A stretch of DNA of 64,000 nt from Spirochaetaceae bacterium 4572_59 (lineage in GTDB: Bacteria > Spirochaetota > Spirochaetia > DSM-2461). The notes under the pieces are model-generated. The model saw only the letters and a list, made by a program, of their open reading frames with translations, did no database searches and had not been told where the DNA came from. The stretch lies in contig NBMC01000002.1 of the NCBI GenBank assembly GCA_002084805.1, positions 1 through 64,000 on the forward strand, read 5' to 3'. Below are positions 38,455 to 48,560 of this stretch, piece by piece; within the stretch, counting starts at the first letter, position 1, and each line of letters starts with the position of its first letter. The position numbers and the translations under genes were made by a program.

Positions 38455-40134
38455 ATGTACTTACTTGTGAAATTTCTGCGCCAGACAATAGGCAGCTCCC
38501 TTGTAATAGGATTAGTACTGGCCGTAATATTACCCGCTGTTCTGATATCAGAACAGCGAATCCATACGGTCGAAAGCCGGGACTCACTCTTTTCACTCGC
38601 TCAGGAATACGGGGTCAGTGTAAAAGATCTGAAAAATGCCAATCAGCTGGACAGGGACATGATACTCCTGGGGGAAGAACTGCTTATACCATCCCCGGAG
38701 ACCGACAGCTATACAGTGAAAGCAGGCGACACCCTCTCGGGAATTGCTCTTCAGACAAAAATACCCCTGAAGAAACTGATAAGTCTGAACCATCTTACAA
38801 CGGAGAATCTTTTAATTGGTATGGAACTGGAACTTGTCCGTCTCCCGGAAGCGGGAGAAACACGGACTGTCCAAGCAGGAGAAACGCTCTCCTGGATCGC
38901 CCTTAAATATGATACCTCGATAGAACGCTTGAAGCAGATCAATGATCTGAACGACTGCAATCTGAAGAGAGGCCAGGTTCTGCAATTAACAGATCCAAGA
39001 CCCCAGAAAATAACCATTCAGGAGGGAGACTCACTCTGGAAAATTTCCCGCCTTTACAATATTGCTCTGGAGCATCTGAAGGAGTGGAACAACCTGAATG
39101 ATGATAATCTGAGGAGAGGCCAGACCCTGCAGCTCTATGCTGTCCTTCTGGATAATGAGGCGAAGTCCGATCCGGAGTATACTCCTCCTGTAAACAAAAC
39201 TCCGGCAACAACTGTCCCGGAAAAAAAAGCCCCCGGAATTCAATTGGCGGCTCTCAATTCCGCCCCTCCCATCTACTACTCCCGCCCGACAGAAAAAAGA
39301 ACCCAGCCGAGTATTTCCTATTCCGAGGAAGATTTGGACAGCCCTCGGGCAAACTATGAGAAAGCTTCACGGCTGATCCGGGATTTTGACCGGGCAATCG
39401 AAGATCTGCCTGCTCTTGGAACAGATCTTTCGGGATATAAAGTAGTCTTGGATCCTGGACACGGTGGATTAGACCCCGGAGCAATTGTGGGGAATCACGA
39501 TGGAAGAGGAAATCAGGTCTTCGTTGTGGAAGATGAATACTGCTATGATATTGCCCTGAGAGTTTACAAGGATCTGAAAAGATACGGTGCAGATGTATAT
39601 CTTACTGTCATCAGTCCCAATCAAACAATCCGTCAATCTCCTGATGCCTCCTTGACCTTTGTTAATGAAAAGAACGAGGTATGGAATGAAGAATCAGTCA
39701 ATAAACTGAACTTGGCTTCCAGCTGGCCGGTTGGCAGTAAAGATGGTTTGAACAAGCGGGTGGAACTGACGGATAATTTCCTGAAAAATGGTTCGCATGA
39801 AAAAACTCTCTTCGTGAGTATACATGCGGATAATCAGCCCTATGCGGGAGAGGGTTCCATTGTGATCTATCATAAGGATGCCAAAGGAAGCGAATCGGAA
39901 GAGTTGGCCGATTTCATGACGGATTACCTGGGAATGGGTTCCTACTCTCTGTCCCGGGAACTAAGGGTGTTACAGAACAACCCTGCAGCGGCAGCTGTGT
40001 TAATTGAAACACGGAATCTGGCCTATCCCAACAACTCCTGGGCCATCAGGAATGAAGAACTCCGGCAGGATGATGCCGACAGAATAGTCAGTGCTCTTAG
40101 CGGATATGCCTCTTACAGAAAGTCATTCCGTTGA
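38455..40134 (+). CDS. N-acetylmuramoyl-L-alanine amidase with four LysM domains
   Basis: Four LysM units (HTVESRDSLFSLAQEYG; YTVKAGDTLSGIALQT; RTVQAGETLSWIALKYD; ITIQEGDSLWKISRLYN) then VVLDPGHGGLDPGA amidase_3 motif. Confidence 0.88.
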   Translation: MYLLVKFLRQTIGSSLVIGLVLAVILPAVLISEQRIHTVESRDSLFSLAQEYGVSVKDLKNANQLDRDMILLGEELLIPSPETDSYTVKAGDTLSGIALQTKIPLKKLISLNHLTTENLLIGMELELVRLPEAGETRTVQAGETLSWIALKYDTSIERLKQINDLNDCNLKRGQVLQLTDPRPQKITIQEGDSLWKISRLYNIALEHLKEWNNLNDDNLRRGQTLQLYAVLLDNEAKSDPEYTPPVNKTPATTVPEKKAPGIQLAALNSAPPIYYSRPTEKRTQPSISYSEEDLDSPRANYEKASRLIRDFDRAIEDLPALGTDLSGYKVVLDPGHGGLDPGAIVGNHDGRGNQVFVVEDEYCYDIALRVYKDLKRYGADVYLTVISPNQTIRQSPDASLTFVNEKNEVWNEESVNKLNLASSWPVGSKDGLNKRVELTDNFLKNGSHEKTLFVSIHADNQPYAGEGSIVIYHKDAKGSESEELADFMTDYLGMGSYSLSRELRVLQNNPAAAAVLIETRNLAYPNNSWAIRNEELRQDDADRIVSALSGYASYRKSFR

Positions 40135-40180
40135 ATTAGGAAAAAGAATAGACTATAATGCCAGCATATTATTCGGGAGT

Positions 40181-41287
40181 ATGAAGATGAAAAACAATCT
40201 GCTGAGAATGCCTCACGGAACAGAATCACTATACCTGGAAGAAACTTACAGGCATAAGAAGATTCTCAGACATATGGAAGACCTCACGGAAAGCTGGGGC
40301 TACCTCCCCGTACAGACACCGGTTTTTGACTATTATGACAACTACCGACCCTTGCTGGAAAGCCGTTTGGAAGAACAGACATACAAACTGATTGACCGGG
40401 ATGGAGATATGATGATGCTCCGTTCGGATATCACTCTATTTCTGGCACGACAGATGGGGCTGGCTCTAACAGAAGAAGATATGCCCATGCGAGTTTACTA
40501 TGCCGATTCCATTTTGCGCTATCAGGATCATGAAGATATAAGTAATCACGAATCTTTCCAGACCGGTTGTGAGCTTATTGGTTGTCCTGGAATTGAAGGT
40601 GATCTGGAAATCATCTTCCTTCTGGCCGAAGTTCTCGAAACGTACAAACTGCCTCAAAGCCGAATACATGTGGGCTCTACTGCTCTTTTTCAGGCTATTG
40701 CCACTCCTTTTCCTGCTGAGGACAGCAGGAGACTCAATAAAAAACTGCATACAAGAGAGAAGGATGCTATCAGACAGATTCTTCAGAATGTCTATAAAAA
40801 AGAAGATGCCGAAGAATTGACAAGGCTCTTGCTTTTCATCGGAACAGGTGAAGAGTTCTGTGCCAGATCACGAGAATGGAGAACACTCTTGGATGGAGCC
40901 CTTGAATCTTCTCTGGACTATCTTCTTCAAATCAATAAAGGCTGGAAGGATCTTGGTGCTTTCGCTGATAAGTTCCGCATAGATCTTTCCGAAACAGGTG
41001 ATCTGCCCTACTACTCAGGTATTGTTTTCAATGCCTACACAGATGGCTGTGGAACAGCCCTGGCTTCAGGAGGACGTTACGACGGTCTCCTTGAGAACTT
41101 TGGATACAGCGGCAGCAAACCAGCCTCCTCTGTAGGATTTTCTCTCTTTCTGAGGAAACTGGAAAAACTGAGCGGTCTCGATATGGGAAAACCCGCATCA
41201 CTGCATTCAGAGAATGAAAACACACTGACCGCGGCCGAAAGATTTATCAAAGCGGCCGCCCTCCGTAAACAGACAGGAGTACAATAA
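40181..41287 (+). CDS. hisZ: HisZ-like ATP phosphoribosyltransferase regulatory subunit
   Basis: Class II aaRS-like fold: RMPHGTESLYLEETYRHKKILRHMEDL, MMMLRSDITLFLARQM, SGGRYDGLLENFG; adjacent to short hisG. Confidence 0.85.
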   Translation: MKMKNNLLRMPHGTESLYLEETYRHKKILRHMEDLTESWGYLPVQTPVFDYYDNYRPLLESRLEEQTYKLIDRDGDMMMLRSDITLFLARQMGLALTEEDMPMRVYYADSILRYQDHEDISNHESFQTGCELIGCPGIEGDLEIIFLLAEVLETYKLPQSRIHVGSTALFQAIATPFPAEDSRRLNKKLHTREKDAIRQILQNVYKKEDAEELTRLLLFIGTGEEFCARSREWRTLLDGALESSLDYLLQINKGWKDLGAFADKFRIDLSETGDLPYYSGIVFNAYTDGCGTALASGGRYDGLLENFGYSGSKPASSVGFSLFLRKLEKLSGLDMGKPASLHSENENTLTAAERFIKAAALRKQTGVQ

Positions 41288-41904
41288 TGGCTGAACCACT
41301 AACCATAGCCCTCCCCAAGGGTAGACTGTTTGATACAGTACAGAAACACTTCGAATCCAAGGGTATTTTCTTTGAAATTGAAAAAAGAAAACTGGTTGCC
41401 TATGACAAAAAGGAAAACCTCAAGATTTATCTGGTGAAGAACCATGACCTTCCTACCTATGTAAACCACGGGATAGCAGGACTGGGAATCTGCGGAGAGG
41501 ATGTTATCTATGAATCAGGTCACCACTTTCACAAACTTCTTCCTTTCTCTTTTGGTGGAACAAATCTGAGTCTGGCCGGTAAAAAGGATTTTACTTTTGA
41601 AGATAACAGCAGTCCTCTGACTATTGCCACCAGCTATACTGAAATGACCAGAAGATACTTTCATAAACTGGGAATCCCCGTGAAGATCATTAAATTGAAC
41701 GGAAGTGTCGAACTGGCTCCTGTTCTCGGCCTGGCCCCCTGTATTGTAGACTTGGTTGAAACCGGCAGCACCCTGAAGGCAAATGGTCTGGAAGTCATAC
41801 AGAAACTGGGAGAGATCAAGGTCTACCTAATTGCCAATCCTGCCTATTATAAAGTGCACTATGAAGCTATTAACCGTTTTATAGAGCAGATAAAAGAGGA
41901 CTGA
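41287..41904 (+). CDS. hisG: ATP phosphoribosyltransferase catalytic subunit (short form)
   Basis: LTIALPKGRLFDTV, DLVETGSTLKANGLEVI; 205 aa short HisG. Confidence 0.93.
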   Translation: MAEPLTIALPKGRLFDTVQKHFESKGIFFEIEKRKLVAYDKKENLKIYLVKNHDLPTYVNHGIAGLGICGEDVIYESGHHFHKLLPFSFGGTNLSLAGKKDFTFEDNSSPLTIATSYTEMTRRYFHKLGIPVKIIKLNGSVELAPVLGLAPCIVDLVETGSTLKANGLEVIQKLGEIKVYLIANPAYYKVHYEAINRFIEQIKED

Positions 41905-41906
41905 AC

Positions 41907-42485
41907 ATGATAGTTGTTAACCGAGAAACTAAAGAAACAGTAATCCGTCTTGAACTGGATATACACAAGGGACCCGAAGTCTCGGTAAATACAGGACTCC
42001 CCTTTTTTGATCATATGCTGAACGCCATGGCTTTTCACGGTGGATTTACACTGAAGATTGAGGCAAGGGGAGATCTTGAAGTGGATCCACATCATCTGAT
42101 TGAGGATACAGGACTGGTTCTGGGTGATGCTCTGTTAAAAACATTTGAAGCTAGTGGCGCTGTGAAACGCTACGGATACTCTATCATCCCCATGGATGAT
42201 GCCCTTTCTGAAGTCGTTATAGATGTGTGCCGCCGGCCCTATCTGGTACTGAATGCCGACTGGCCCCAGGAGAGCACTGGAAATTTTGACTATTTCCTTA
42301 TTCAGGAATTTATGCAGGCCCTTGCCAACAGAGGCGGCCTCAATATTCATGCACACTGCCGTTACGGTAACAATAGTCACCATATGGCAGAGGCCCTTTT
42401 CAAGTCTCTTGGCAGGGCTCTTTTTCAAGCATTTCAAGTGGCAGGAGAGGACACTGAGAGAATGTCCACCAAAGGTGTTATTTAA
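41907..42485 (+). CDS. hisB: Imidazoleglycerol-phosphate dehydratase
   Basis: TGLPFFDHMLNAMAFHGGF, DPHHLIEDTGLVLGDAL, GNNSHHMAEALFKSLGRAL. Confidence 0.95.
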   Translation: MIVVNRETKETVIRLELDIHKGPEVSVNTGLPFFDHMLNAMAFHGGFTLKIEARGDLEVDPHHLIEDTGLVLGDALLKTFEASGAVKRYGYSIIPMDDALSEVVIDVCRRPYLVLNADWPQESTGNFDYFLIQEFMQALANRGGLNIHAHCRYGNNSHHMAEALFKSLGRALFQAFQVAGEDTERMSTKGVI

Positions 42486-42523
42486 GAATAATATCTCTAA
42501 AACTTAGAATTGTTCATTTTTTA

Positions 42524-42552
42524 TTGAAAAGTAGTAATTATAAATCTATAAT
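42524..42552 (+). promoter_or_regulatory. Candidate sigma70 promoter TTGAAA-17 nt-TATAAT
   Basis: Near-consensus hexamers at 42524-42529 and 42547-42552 with optimal spacing, upstream of the ORF at 42567. Confidence 0.6.
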
Positions 42553-42566
42553 AATAAGGGAATTTT

Positions 42567-42899
42567 ATGAATCAGAGAGAAATCCTTGATTTAATGCCTG
42601 AAAAGGGATTCATCAAAATACCGGAATCTGGCACGGTATCTCTGACTCCGGAACGAAAAGTGAAACTTCTCAGAAAGGGAAATAAACTTTTTAATGAGGG
42701 AGATATAGAAACAGCGGAAAGGATCTTCGTAACTATTGGTTATAGGGATGGTATGATAAGAGTAGGAGATTATTATTATAATCAGAACCTTCATCTTGAA
42801 GCACTCCGAATGTACAAGACGGCCCCCTCCCCTGAGAAGATTGATTTCCTCATTAGCAAAATGGCTCAGGTAGTTAGAAGCTGGCTTTCTGATAATTAA
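42567..42899 (+). CDS. Small helical TPR-like hypothetical protein
   Basis: KLLRKGNKLFNEGDIETAERIFVTIGYRDGMIRVGDYYYNQNLHLEALRMY. Confidence 0.6.
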   Translation: MNQREILDLMPEKGFIKIPESGTVSLTPERKVKLLRKGNKLFNEGDIETAERIFVTIGYRDGMIRVGDYYYNQNLHLEALRMYKTAPSPEKIDFLISKMAQVVRSWLSDN

Positions 42900-42955
42900 T
42901 AAGCGTTTGTTTAAAAAGTAATAATTAATGAACTTTTTTAAAAAGGATTTTAAAA

Positions 42956-44101
42956 ATGCTGAATGAAAATTTGAATATCGAAGAGCTGACAGAAAAATTA
43001 TCTGATGAAGCAGGTCAAGATACACTAAATGAAATTTCTGAACTTTCCAAAAGAGGTTATCAACTTCTTAAAGAAAATCTAACAGAAAGAGCCAAAGTTT
43101 CATTCAGTAAAATACTGGATCTGGATGACAGCAATAATTATGCTCTGGTAGGACTTGGTGACAGTAACCGTAAAGAAAGAAATTACAAAGAAGCCATAGG
43201 CTACTATCAGAAATGTCTTGGATCCCATCCTGGTAATAATTATGCCCTTTTCGGTCTGGCGGACTGCTATAAAGCTCTTAATCAGTACAATAGAGCTATT
43301 GATATATGGGAAGAGTACCTGCTACATGATGACCGCAATATTACAGTTCTTACCCGTATTGCCGATGCCTACCGCAAAGTCCGAAACTTCAATAGATCTT
43401 ATGAACTTTATGTGAAAGTACTCGAAATGGAGAAAAATAACTCCTATGCCATCATAGGTCTGGGTCACCTTTATTACGACTTTAAAGAGTACAAAGATGC
43501 TCTAAAATACTGGGAAAGAATGCTGGAACTTAACAGAGGACATGTCGATATCCGGGTTCTGACCTCCCTTGGAAATTGTCATAGAAAATTGAAAACCTTT
43601 GAAAAGGGAGTCCCATATTTTCAGGATGCCCTCAATCTTCAAGCCAATAATTTTTATGCCCTCTTTGGCCTTGCCGACTGTTACCGCGGTATGAATGAAC
43701 AGGATAAATCCTTGGTTTACTGGAATAAAATTCTGGATCTGGATAGAAAAAACAAGGTAATCCTGACACGTGCGGGAGATGCCTATCGGAATATGGGGAA
43801 AGAAGACCAGGCGGAGATCTACTATAAGCAGGCGCTGAATATAGAATTCGATACCTACGCTATCCTTGGATTAGCTATGATCAACAAGGAAAAGGGGAAT
43901 TATCAGGATGCCATAACATCTCTGAAAGACCTTATCAGCAATGATCCCAGAAACTACCGTCTTTATATTGAGGCTGCTGAGTGCTTTGAAAAAACCGGTG
44001 ATATAGAAGAAGCAGTAGAGTTTCTGTCGCAGTTTCTCAAGCTGGGGATACGGAATAATAGAATTTTAGATAAAATTATGGAGCTGAAAGAAAAGCTCTG
44101 A
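42956..44101 (+). CDS. TPR-repeat protein
   Basis: Multiple tandem TPRs (NNYALVGLGDSNRKERNYKEAIGYYQKCLGSHPGNNYALFGLADCYKALNQYNRAIDIW). Confidence 0.85.
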   Translation: MLNENLNIEELTEKLSDEAGQDTLNEISELSKRGYQLLKENLTERAKVSFSKILDLDDSNNYALVGLGDSNRKERNYKEAIGYYQKCLGSHPGNNYALFGLADCYKALNQYNRAIDIWEEYLLHDDRNITVLTRIADAYRKVRNFNRSYELYVKVLEMEKNNSYAIIGLGHLYYDFKEYKDALKYWERMLELNRGHVDIRVLTSLGNCHRKLKTFEKGVPYFQDALNLQANNFYALFGLADCYRGMNEQDKSLVYWNKILDLDRKNKVILTRAGDAYRNMGKEDQAEIYYKQALNIEFDTYAILGLAMINKEKGNYQDAITSLKDLISNDPRNYRLYIEAAECFEKTGDIEEAVEFLSQFLKLGIRNNRILDKIMELKEKL

Positions 44102-44125
44102 TCAATCTTTTATGAGTATAATAAA

Positions 44126-44155
44126 CCGATCCTGATGAGGGACCGGTTTTTTTTG
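44126..44155 (+). terminator. Rho-independent terminator after the TPR gene
   Basis: AACCGATCC TGATGA GGGACCGGTTTTTTTT. Confidence 0.75.
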
Positions 44156-44159
44156 AAGT

Positions 44160-45947
44160 TTATTTCAAAATAGCTTTAATTCTCCGGACGCCTCTGGAAG
44201 AGGACTGTTCCTTCTTAATCACAAACTCACCCAGTTCTGAAGTATTCTCCACATGGGGTCCACCACAGACTTCCGTAGAGAAATCTCCGATAAAGTATAC
44301 CTTAACCTGCTCACCATATTTTGATGAGAAAAGAGCCCGTGCGCCAAGCTCTTTGGCCTCTGCAACTGTCATATTTTTAACAGTAACGGGATGGGCCTTT
44401 TTAATCTGTTCATTAACGATTCTCTGAACTTTCTCCAACTCTTCAGTAGTCATTTTTTCATGATGAGAGAAGTCGAAACGAAGACGTTCTTCTGTAATAT
44501 TACTGCCCTTCTGTTCCACATGCTCTCCCAGGGTAAGAAGCAGAGCTTCATGCAGCAAGTGAGTAGCAGTATGATAACGAGTTGTCATAATAGAATGATC
44601 GGCCAGGCCACCCTTAAAAATCTTGTCCGCACCCTTTTTAGAGGCTTCCTGATGTTTCTTGAATGCTTCGTCGAAGCCGTCGCGATCAACGGTCATGCCA
44701 CTCTCTTCAGCCAGCTCTTCGGTCAATTCCACGGGAAAACCATAGGTATCGTAAAGCTTGAATGCCAAACGTCCGGGGATTATCTTTTTAGGATTTCTCA
44801 AAAGATTGGGAAGCATCTTTTCAAACTCATGTTCCCCTTTCTTGAGAGTTGTATCAAACTGTTTCTCTTCGAGAGTCAGCTCTGTAAGAATCAGCTCTGT
44901 TTTCTCTTGCAGTTCAGTATAAACATCCTTATACATCTCGATGACTACTTTACTGAGATCACTGAGGAAAGTATTTTCAATTCCCAGCTTTCTTCCATGA
45001 CGAACAGCACGGCGTATAAGACGACGCAGGATATAACCCTGACCCAGGTTGGAAGGTTTGGCTCCTCTTGGATCTCCTATAATCATGGTAGCGGCTTTTA
45101 CATGGTCACTGATGATACGGATAGAAATATCCTTCTCTTCAGACTCACCGTATGTGACAGCTGTCAATTTTTCCAGGGCCTTGATAATAGGCTGGAAGAG
45201 CTGTGTTTCATAAACAGATTTTTTTCCCTGAAGCATAGTAATGGTTCTTTCGATTCCCATTCCCGTATCGACACAGGGCCTCTCCATGGGGACATAACTA
45301 CCGTCTTCCATTTTATTGTACTGCATGAAAACATCATTCCAGATTTCAAAATATTTACCACAGTGGCAGCCGGGTTTACAATCAGGGCCACAGGCTTCTT
45401 TTCCAGTATCTATGAACATTTCACTGTCCGGACCACAGGGACCCGTCTTTCCGGCAGGACCCCACCAATTATCTTCCCTCGCCAGGAAAAAGATATGATC
45501 TTCAGGCATTCCCAGTTTGCGCCAGATATTTGCCGCTTCATCATCACGAGGAACTTCATCATCACCGGCAAAAACTGTTACGGATAGTTGTTCCTTATCA
45601 AATCCCATATATTCAGCTGAGGTAAGGAATTCATAACTCATAGTAAGAGCTTCCTCTTTAAAGTAATCCCGGAGAGACCAGTTACCAAGCATTTCAAAAA
45701 ATGTCAGATGAGAAGAATCTCCTACAGATTCAATATCGCCTGTACGGATACACTTCTGATAGTCAGTCAGTCTGCTTCCGGCAGGATGATCTTGACCCAT
45801 AAGATAGGGTACAAGAGGGTGCATACCCGCTGTGGTAAACAGTACGGTCGGATCATTTTCGGGGATCACGGACTGTCCGGATATTTCTGCATGATTTCTT
45901 GAAACAAAGAAATCGATATATTTTTTTCGTAATTCGTTAGCTGTCAT
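44160..45947 (-). CDS. alaS: Alanyl-tRNA synthetase, short form lacking a C-Ala domain
   Basis: TANELRKKYIDFFVSRNHAEISGQSVIPENDPTVLFTTAGMHPLVPYLMG; editing HTATHLLHEAL and CGGPHVENTSELGEF; ORF ends shortly after the editing domain. Confidence 0.93.
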   Translation of the reverse strand: MTANELRKKYIDFFVSRNHAEISGQSVIPENDPTVLFTTAGMHPLVPYLMGQDHPAGSRLTDYQKCIRTGDIESVGDSSHLTFFEMLGNWSLRDYFKEEALTMSYEFLTSAEYMGFDKEQLSVTVFAGDDEVPRDDEAANIWRKLGMPEDHIFFLAREDNWWGPAGKTGPCGPDSEMFIDTGKEACGPDCKPGCHCGKYFEIWNDVFMQYNKMEDGSYVPMERPCVDTGMGIERTITMLQGKKSVYETQLFQPIIKALEKLTAVTYGESEEKDISIRIISDHVKAATMIIGDPRGAKPSNLGQGYILRRLIRRAVRHGRKLGIENTFLSDLSKVVIEMYKDVYTELQEKTELILTELTLEEKQFDTTLKKGEHEFEKMLPNLLRNPKKIIPGRLAFKLYDTYGFPVELTEELAEESGMTVDRDGFDEAFKKHQEASKKGADKIFKGGLADHSIMTTRYHTATHLLHEALLLTLGEHVEQKGSNITEERLRFDFSHHEKMTTEELEKVQRIVNEQIKKAHPVTVKNMTVAEAKELGARALFSSKYGEQVKVYFIGDFSTEVCGGPHVENTSELGEFVIKKEQSSSRGVRRIKAILK

Positions 45948-45986
45948 ATTCGCATAATAATATATGAACAAGCGGATTGGCAAGTA

Positions 45987-47186
45987 TCAGATAAGATATT
46001 CATCCTCTTCACTCAAAAGGATATAACTTCCCTCTTCTTGTTTCCGCCGGATCTTTTCCAAAAACTCTTTCGTAATATCCTGAACTTCCTTCCGGGGGAC
46101 CAGAGGAGCGACAATTCTCTCCTCCTCTAGAAGCATTCTTCGTTGAGAAGAAAGATGAGAGAGGATCTGCTCAATAATCCTGTCGTCCTTATCCTTAAGG
46201 AGCAGAACCAGAGTTTCGTTGGCTGTTTCCAGGAGAAGATTCTGCAAATCCCGTGGTCTTAAGTTAAACAGACAGTCCATAGTTAGCAGCTCATCCTGAA
46301 TTCTGTGGCTCAAATCAGGATTCTGTTCTTCCAGATTCCTAAGAATCATCTTCTCCTCCTGAGGATTCATATGTTTGAGGATTTCAGTTAACCTTGCGGG
46401 TCCGTCGATTTCCACGTCATCCTTTCTGGCAATATTATGTACTCTCTCCTGCAGCAATCCTTCCATCTGGACAATAACATCAGGATGCAGCTTCTGCAGC
46501 CGGGCCATCCGTTTAACCAGCATAACCTGTTTTTCGGGTGCCTGGGTCTTGATAAAAGAAGAGACCTTCCCCGCATCCAGAAAAGAGAGAACCAGAGCGA
46601 GAGATTCTACTGGCTCCTCATCCAGAATCTGCAGCAGCTGAGGGAGTGAGAGATCATTCATAAAAGAGAAGGGAGCCGGAAGAGAATCCGGAACAACTTT
46701 ATTGATATACTGACTACTTTTTTCCTCTCCAAAAGCCCTGCTCAGAATATCCCGGGCCATTCCAACACCACCACGGACAGTATGAGGCTGAATACTATAG
46801 CCAAAATCATCGAGAATAAGGCGAGCTTCATCCGGGGAGACAGATTCGATACGGGCGATCTCCGCCGTAATCTGTTCAATTTCCTGCTCACTCATATTCC
46901 GCAAAACAGTACCTGCTTCATCCTTTCCTAAGAGCAGCAGAAAACGAGCTGCTTTTTTAATCCCAGTCAAATCAGTTTCATTTTGACCGTTAAGCTCTCC
47001 AGACTGTACACGACCGGTTTTCAGTAATCCCGGCTTATGGAGTTTGTGATCCACTAATTTTTCTTTCTGATCTTCCATAATAAGAGCCTTCAGAGCCGAA
47101 TTATTACTGTTCTCTTTGCCCTTATCCTGTTTCCGGCTTGTATTCTGCGCTTTATAGGCATCAAGGCCTCTTTGTCCGAATTTCAT
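45987..47186 (-). CDS. FliG-like flagellar motor switch paralog (FliG1-type)
   Basis: TGIKKAARFLLLLGKDEAGTVLRNMSEQEIEQITAEIARI; middle and C-terminal FliG-like repeats. Confidence 0.78.
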   Translation of the reverse strand: MKFGQRGLDAYKAQNTSRKQDKGKENSNNSALKALIMEDQKEKLVDHKLHKPGLLKTGRVQSGELNGQNETDLTGIKKAARFLLLLGKDEAGTVLRNMSEQEIEQITAEIARIESVSPDEARLILDDFGYSIQPHTVRGGVGMARDILSRAFGEEKSSQYINKVVPDSLPAPFSFMNDLSLPQLLQILDEEPVESLALVLSFLDAGKVSSFIKTQAPEKQVMLVKRMARLQKLHPDVIVQMEGLLQERVHNIARKDDVEIDGPARLTEILKHMNPQEEKMILRNLEEQNPDLSHRIQDELLTMDCLFNLRPRDLQNLLLETANETLVLLLKDKDDRIIEQILSHLSSQRRMLLEEERIVAPLVPRKEVQDITKEFLEKIRRKQEEGSYILLSEEDEYLI

Positions 47187-47287
47187 AAATTCATCATACC
47201 TTCCGCCTTAACAGGGGTCAACTGAGAGTTTTCCTTTTTTTGTTCTGTTTAAGCTTTTGCCTGCCGAAGATGAGAGTGAGAATAAAC

Positions 47288-48547
47288 ATGAAAAATACGA
47301 AATTTCTTATTTTATTACTGATCCTCAATTTTCTTCAGCTAAACGCCGAGGAACCTTCTCTTGGAGAGAAGGAAATGTCCTTTGCTCCCTTTGCCTCCCG
47401 CTTCAAGGCCGAAGCGAAGGGATCGTCCATTCTACTCAGCTGGCGCGATGCCAGAAACCTGGAGAATCCACGCTATCATATCTACTATTCTGAAGAACCT
47501 ATCAACAGGGTATCATTTGAAAAGACCGTTCCACTAATAACACTTTCAAGCGGGAAGGAACAGTATATCTATGAACCGGAAGATGGCAAAGAACGATATT
47601 TTCTGATTCTTGCTGAAGAAAAGGGACAACTTTTTGATGTCTTTATTCCCTATCGGAATATGACCATGAGTCCTACAGCAGCTATTCTTCATGTGGTGGA
47701 GGAGGAAAAAGCAAGCCTTATCTCTGGTCTAAAGGTTTTTCCCGATCTGCAGAATATGACTATCAGCGGAAAATCCTCACGCCCCGAACGGCAGGTTATC
47801 CTCTTCAGAAGTACTGAAAAAATGAAGGTGCGGGCAGATCTTGCAAAAGCCGCCCGTGTCTGCACATTGACTGGAAATAATCTGTACTGGAAAGACCAGA
47901 TCGTACCGGGTATCCCCTTTTATTACGCTCTTGTTGACCGGGATCTGTTTGATTCAGGAAGTGATGCCATACTCTATGAAGGAAGCGTAAGCCTTGAATC
48001 TGTTCTTATTGAACTGAATGAATGGAATCCTCAGAAAGCTCATGTTTTTCAATTTTCCACACGTCACATTCCCCTGCCTGTGTTGAATATCACTAGGGAT
48101 ATTGAAAAAGGAAAAGCTCTTCCAGGTCCGGTCCTACCCGAGTCTCCCGTAGAACTGAGTTCTGAAACAGCTCTGAAACTGGCGGAACTTAAGTTCGGGA
48201 AATCCCTGCACTCCGTTATGTGGATGGAAGCAGAGATCCTGCCTGCTGATAAGGGAGAGACCATAAACCCCGCCATACAGGGAATACCTCTCCTCCTGGA
48301 GAACCAGGACTGGGAATCTGTTATCAAGAGAACAGACAGAGAACTGCTTGATCCCTGCGAAAAGGAAACAGAGGCCAGGCTTCACTACTATAGAGCACAA
48401 GCCCGGTACTTTAAGGGAGATCTGGAATATGCCTTTATGGATTTTTTATCTTCAAGGGAACTGTATTACAGCGAATCTGATGTGTGGATTTATAACATAT
48501 TCAAACTGAAAGAGAAAGAGACCAGAAGGGAAAGGGTGGCGTTTTAG
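47288..48547 (+). CDS. Secreted hypothetical protein, possible Fn3-like fold
   Basis: Signal MKNTKFLILLLILNFLQLNA; SSILLSWRDARNLENPRYHIYYSEEPI resembles an Fn3 strand pattern. Confidence 0.55.
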   Translation: MKNTKFLILLLILNFLQLNAEEPSLGEKEMSFAPFASRFKAEAKGSSILLSWRDARNLENPRYHIYYSEEPINRVSFEKTVPLITLSSGKEQYIYEPEDGKERYFLILAEEKGQLFDVFIPYRNMTMSPTAAILHVVEEEKASLISGLKVFPDLQNMTISGKSSRPERQVILFRSTEKMKVRADLAKAARVCTLTGNNLYWKDQIVPGIPFYYALVDRDLFDSGSDAILYEGSVSLESVLIELNEWNPQKAHVFQFSTRHIPLPVLNITRDIEKGKALPGPVLPESPVELSSETALKLAELKFGKSLHSVMWMEAEILPADKGETINPAIQGIPLLLENQDWESVIKRTDRELLDPCEKETEARLHYYRAQARYFKGDLEYAFMDFLSSRELYYSESDVWIYNIFKLKEKETRRERVAF

Positions 48548-48560
48548 ACTCGTTTTTAAA

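Noticed and set aside
38641-39145. Internal repeats in the amidase gene considered as DNA repeats
   Set aside because: Explained by four LysM protein domains with diverged nucleotide sequence.
44391-45587. 398-aa plus-strand ORF antisense to alaS
   Set aside because: Shadow ORF opposite a strongly conserved gene; composition does not look protein-like and it lacks recognisable motifs.
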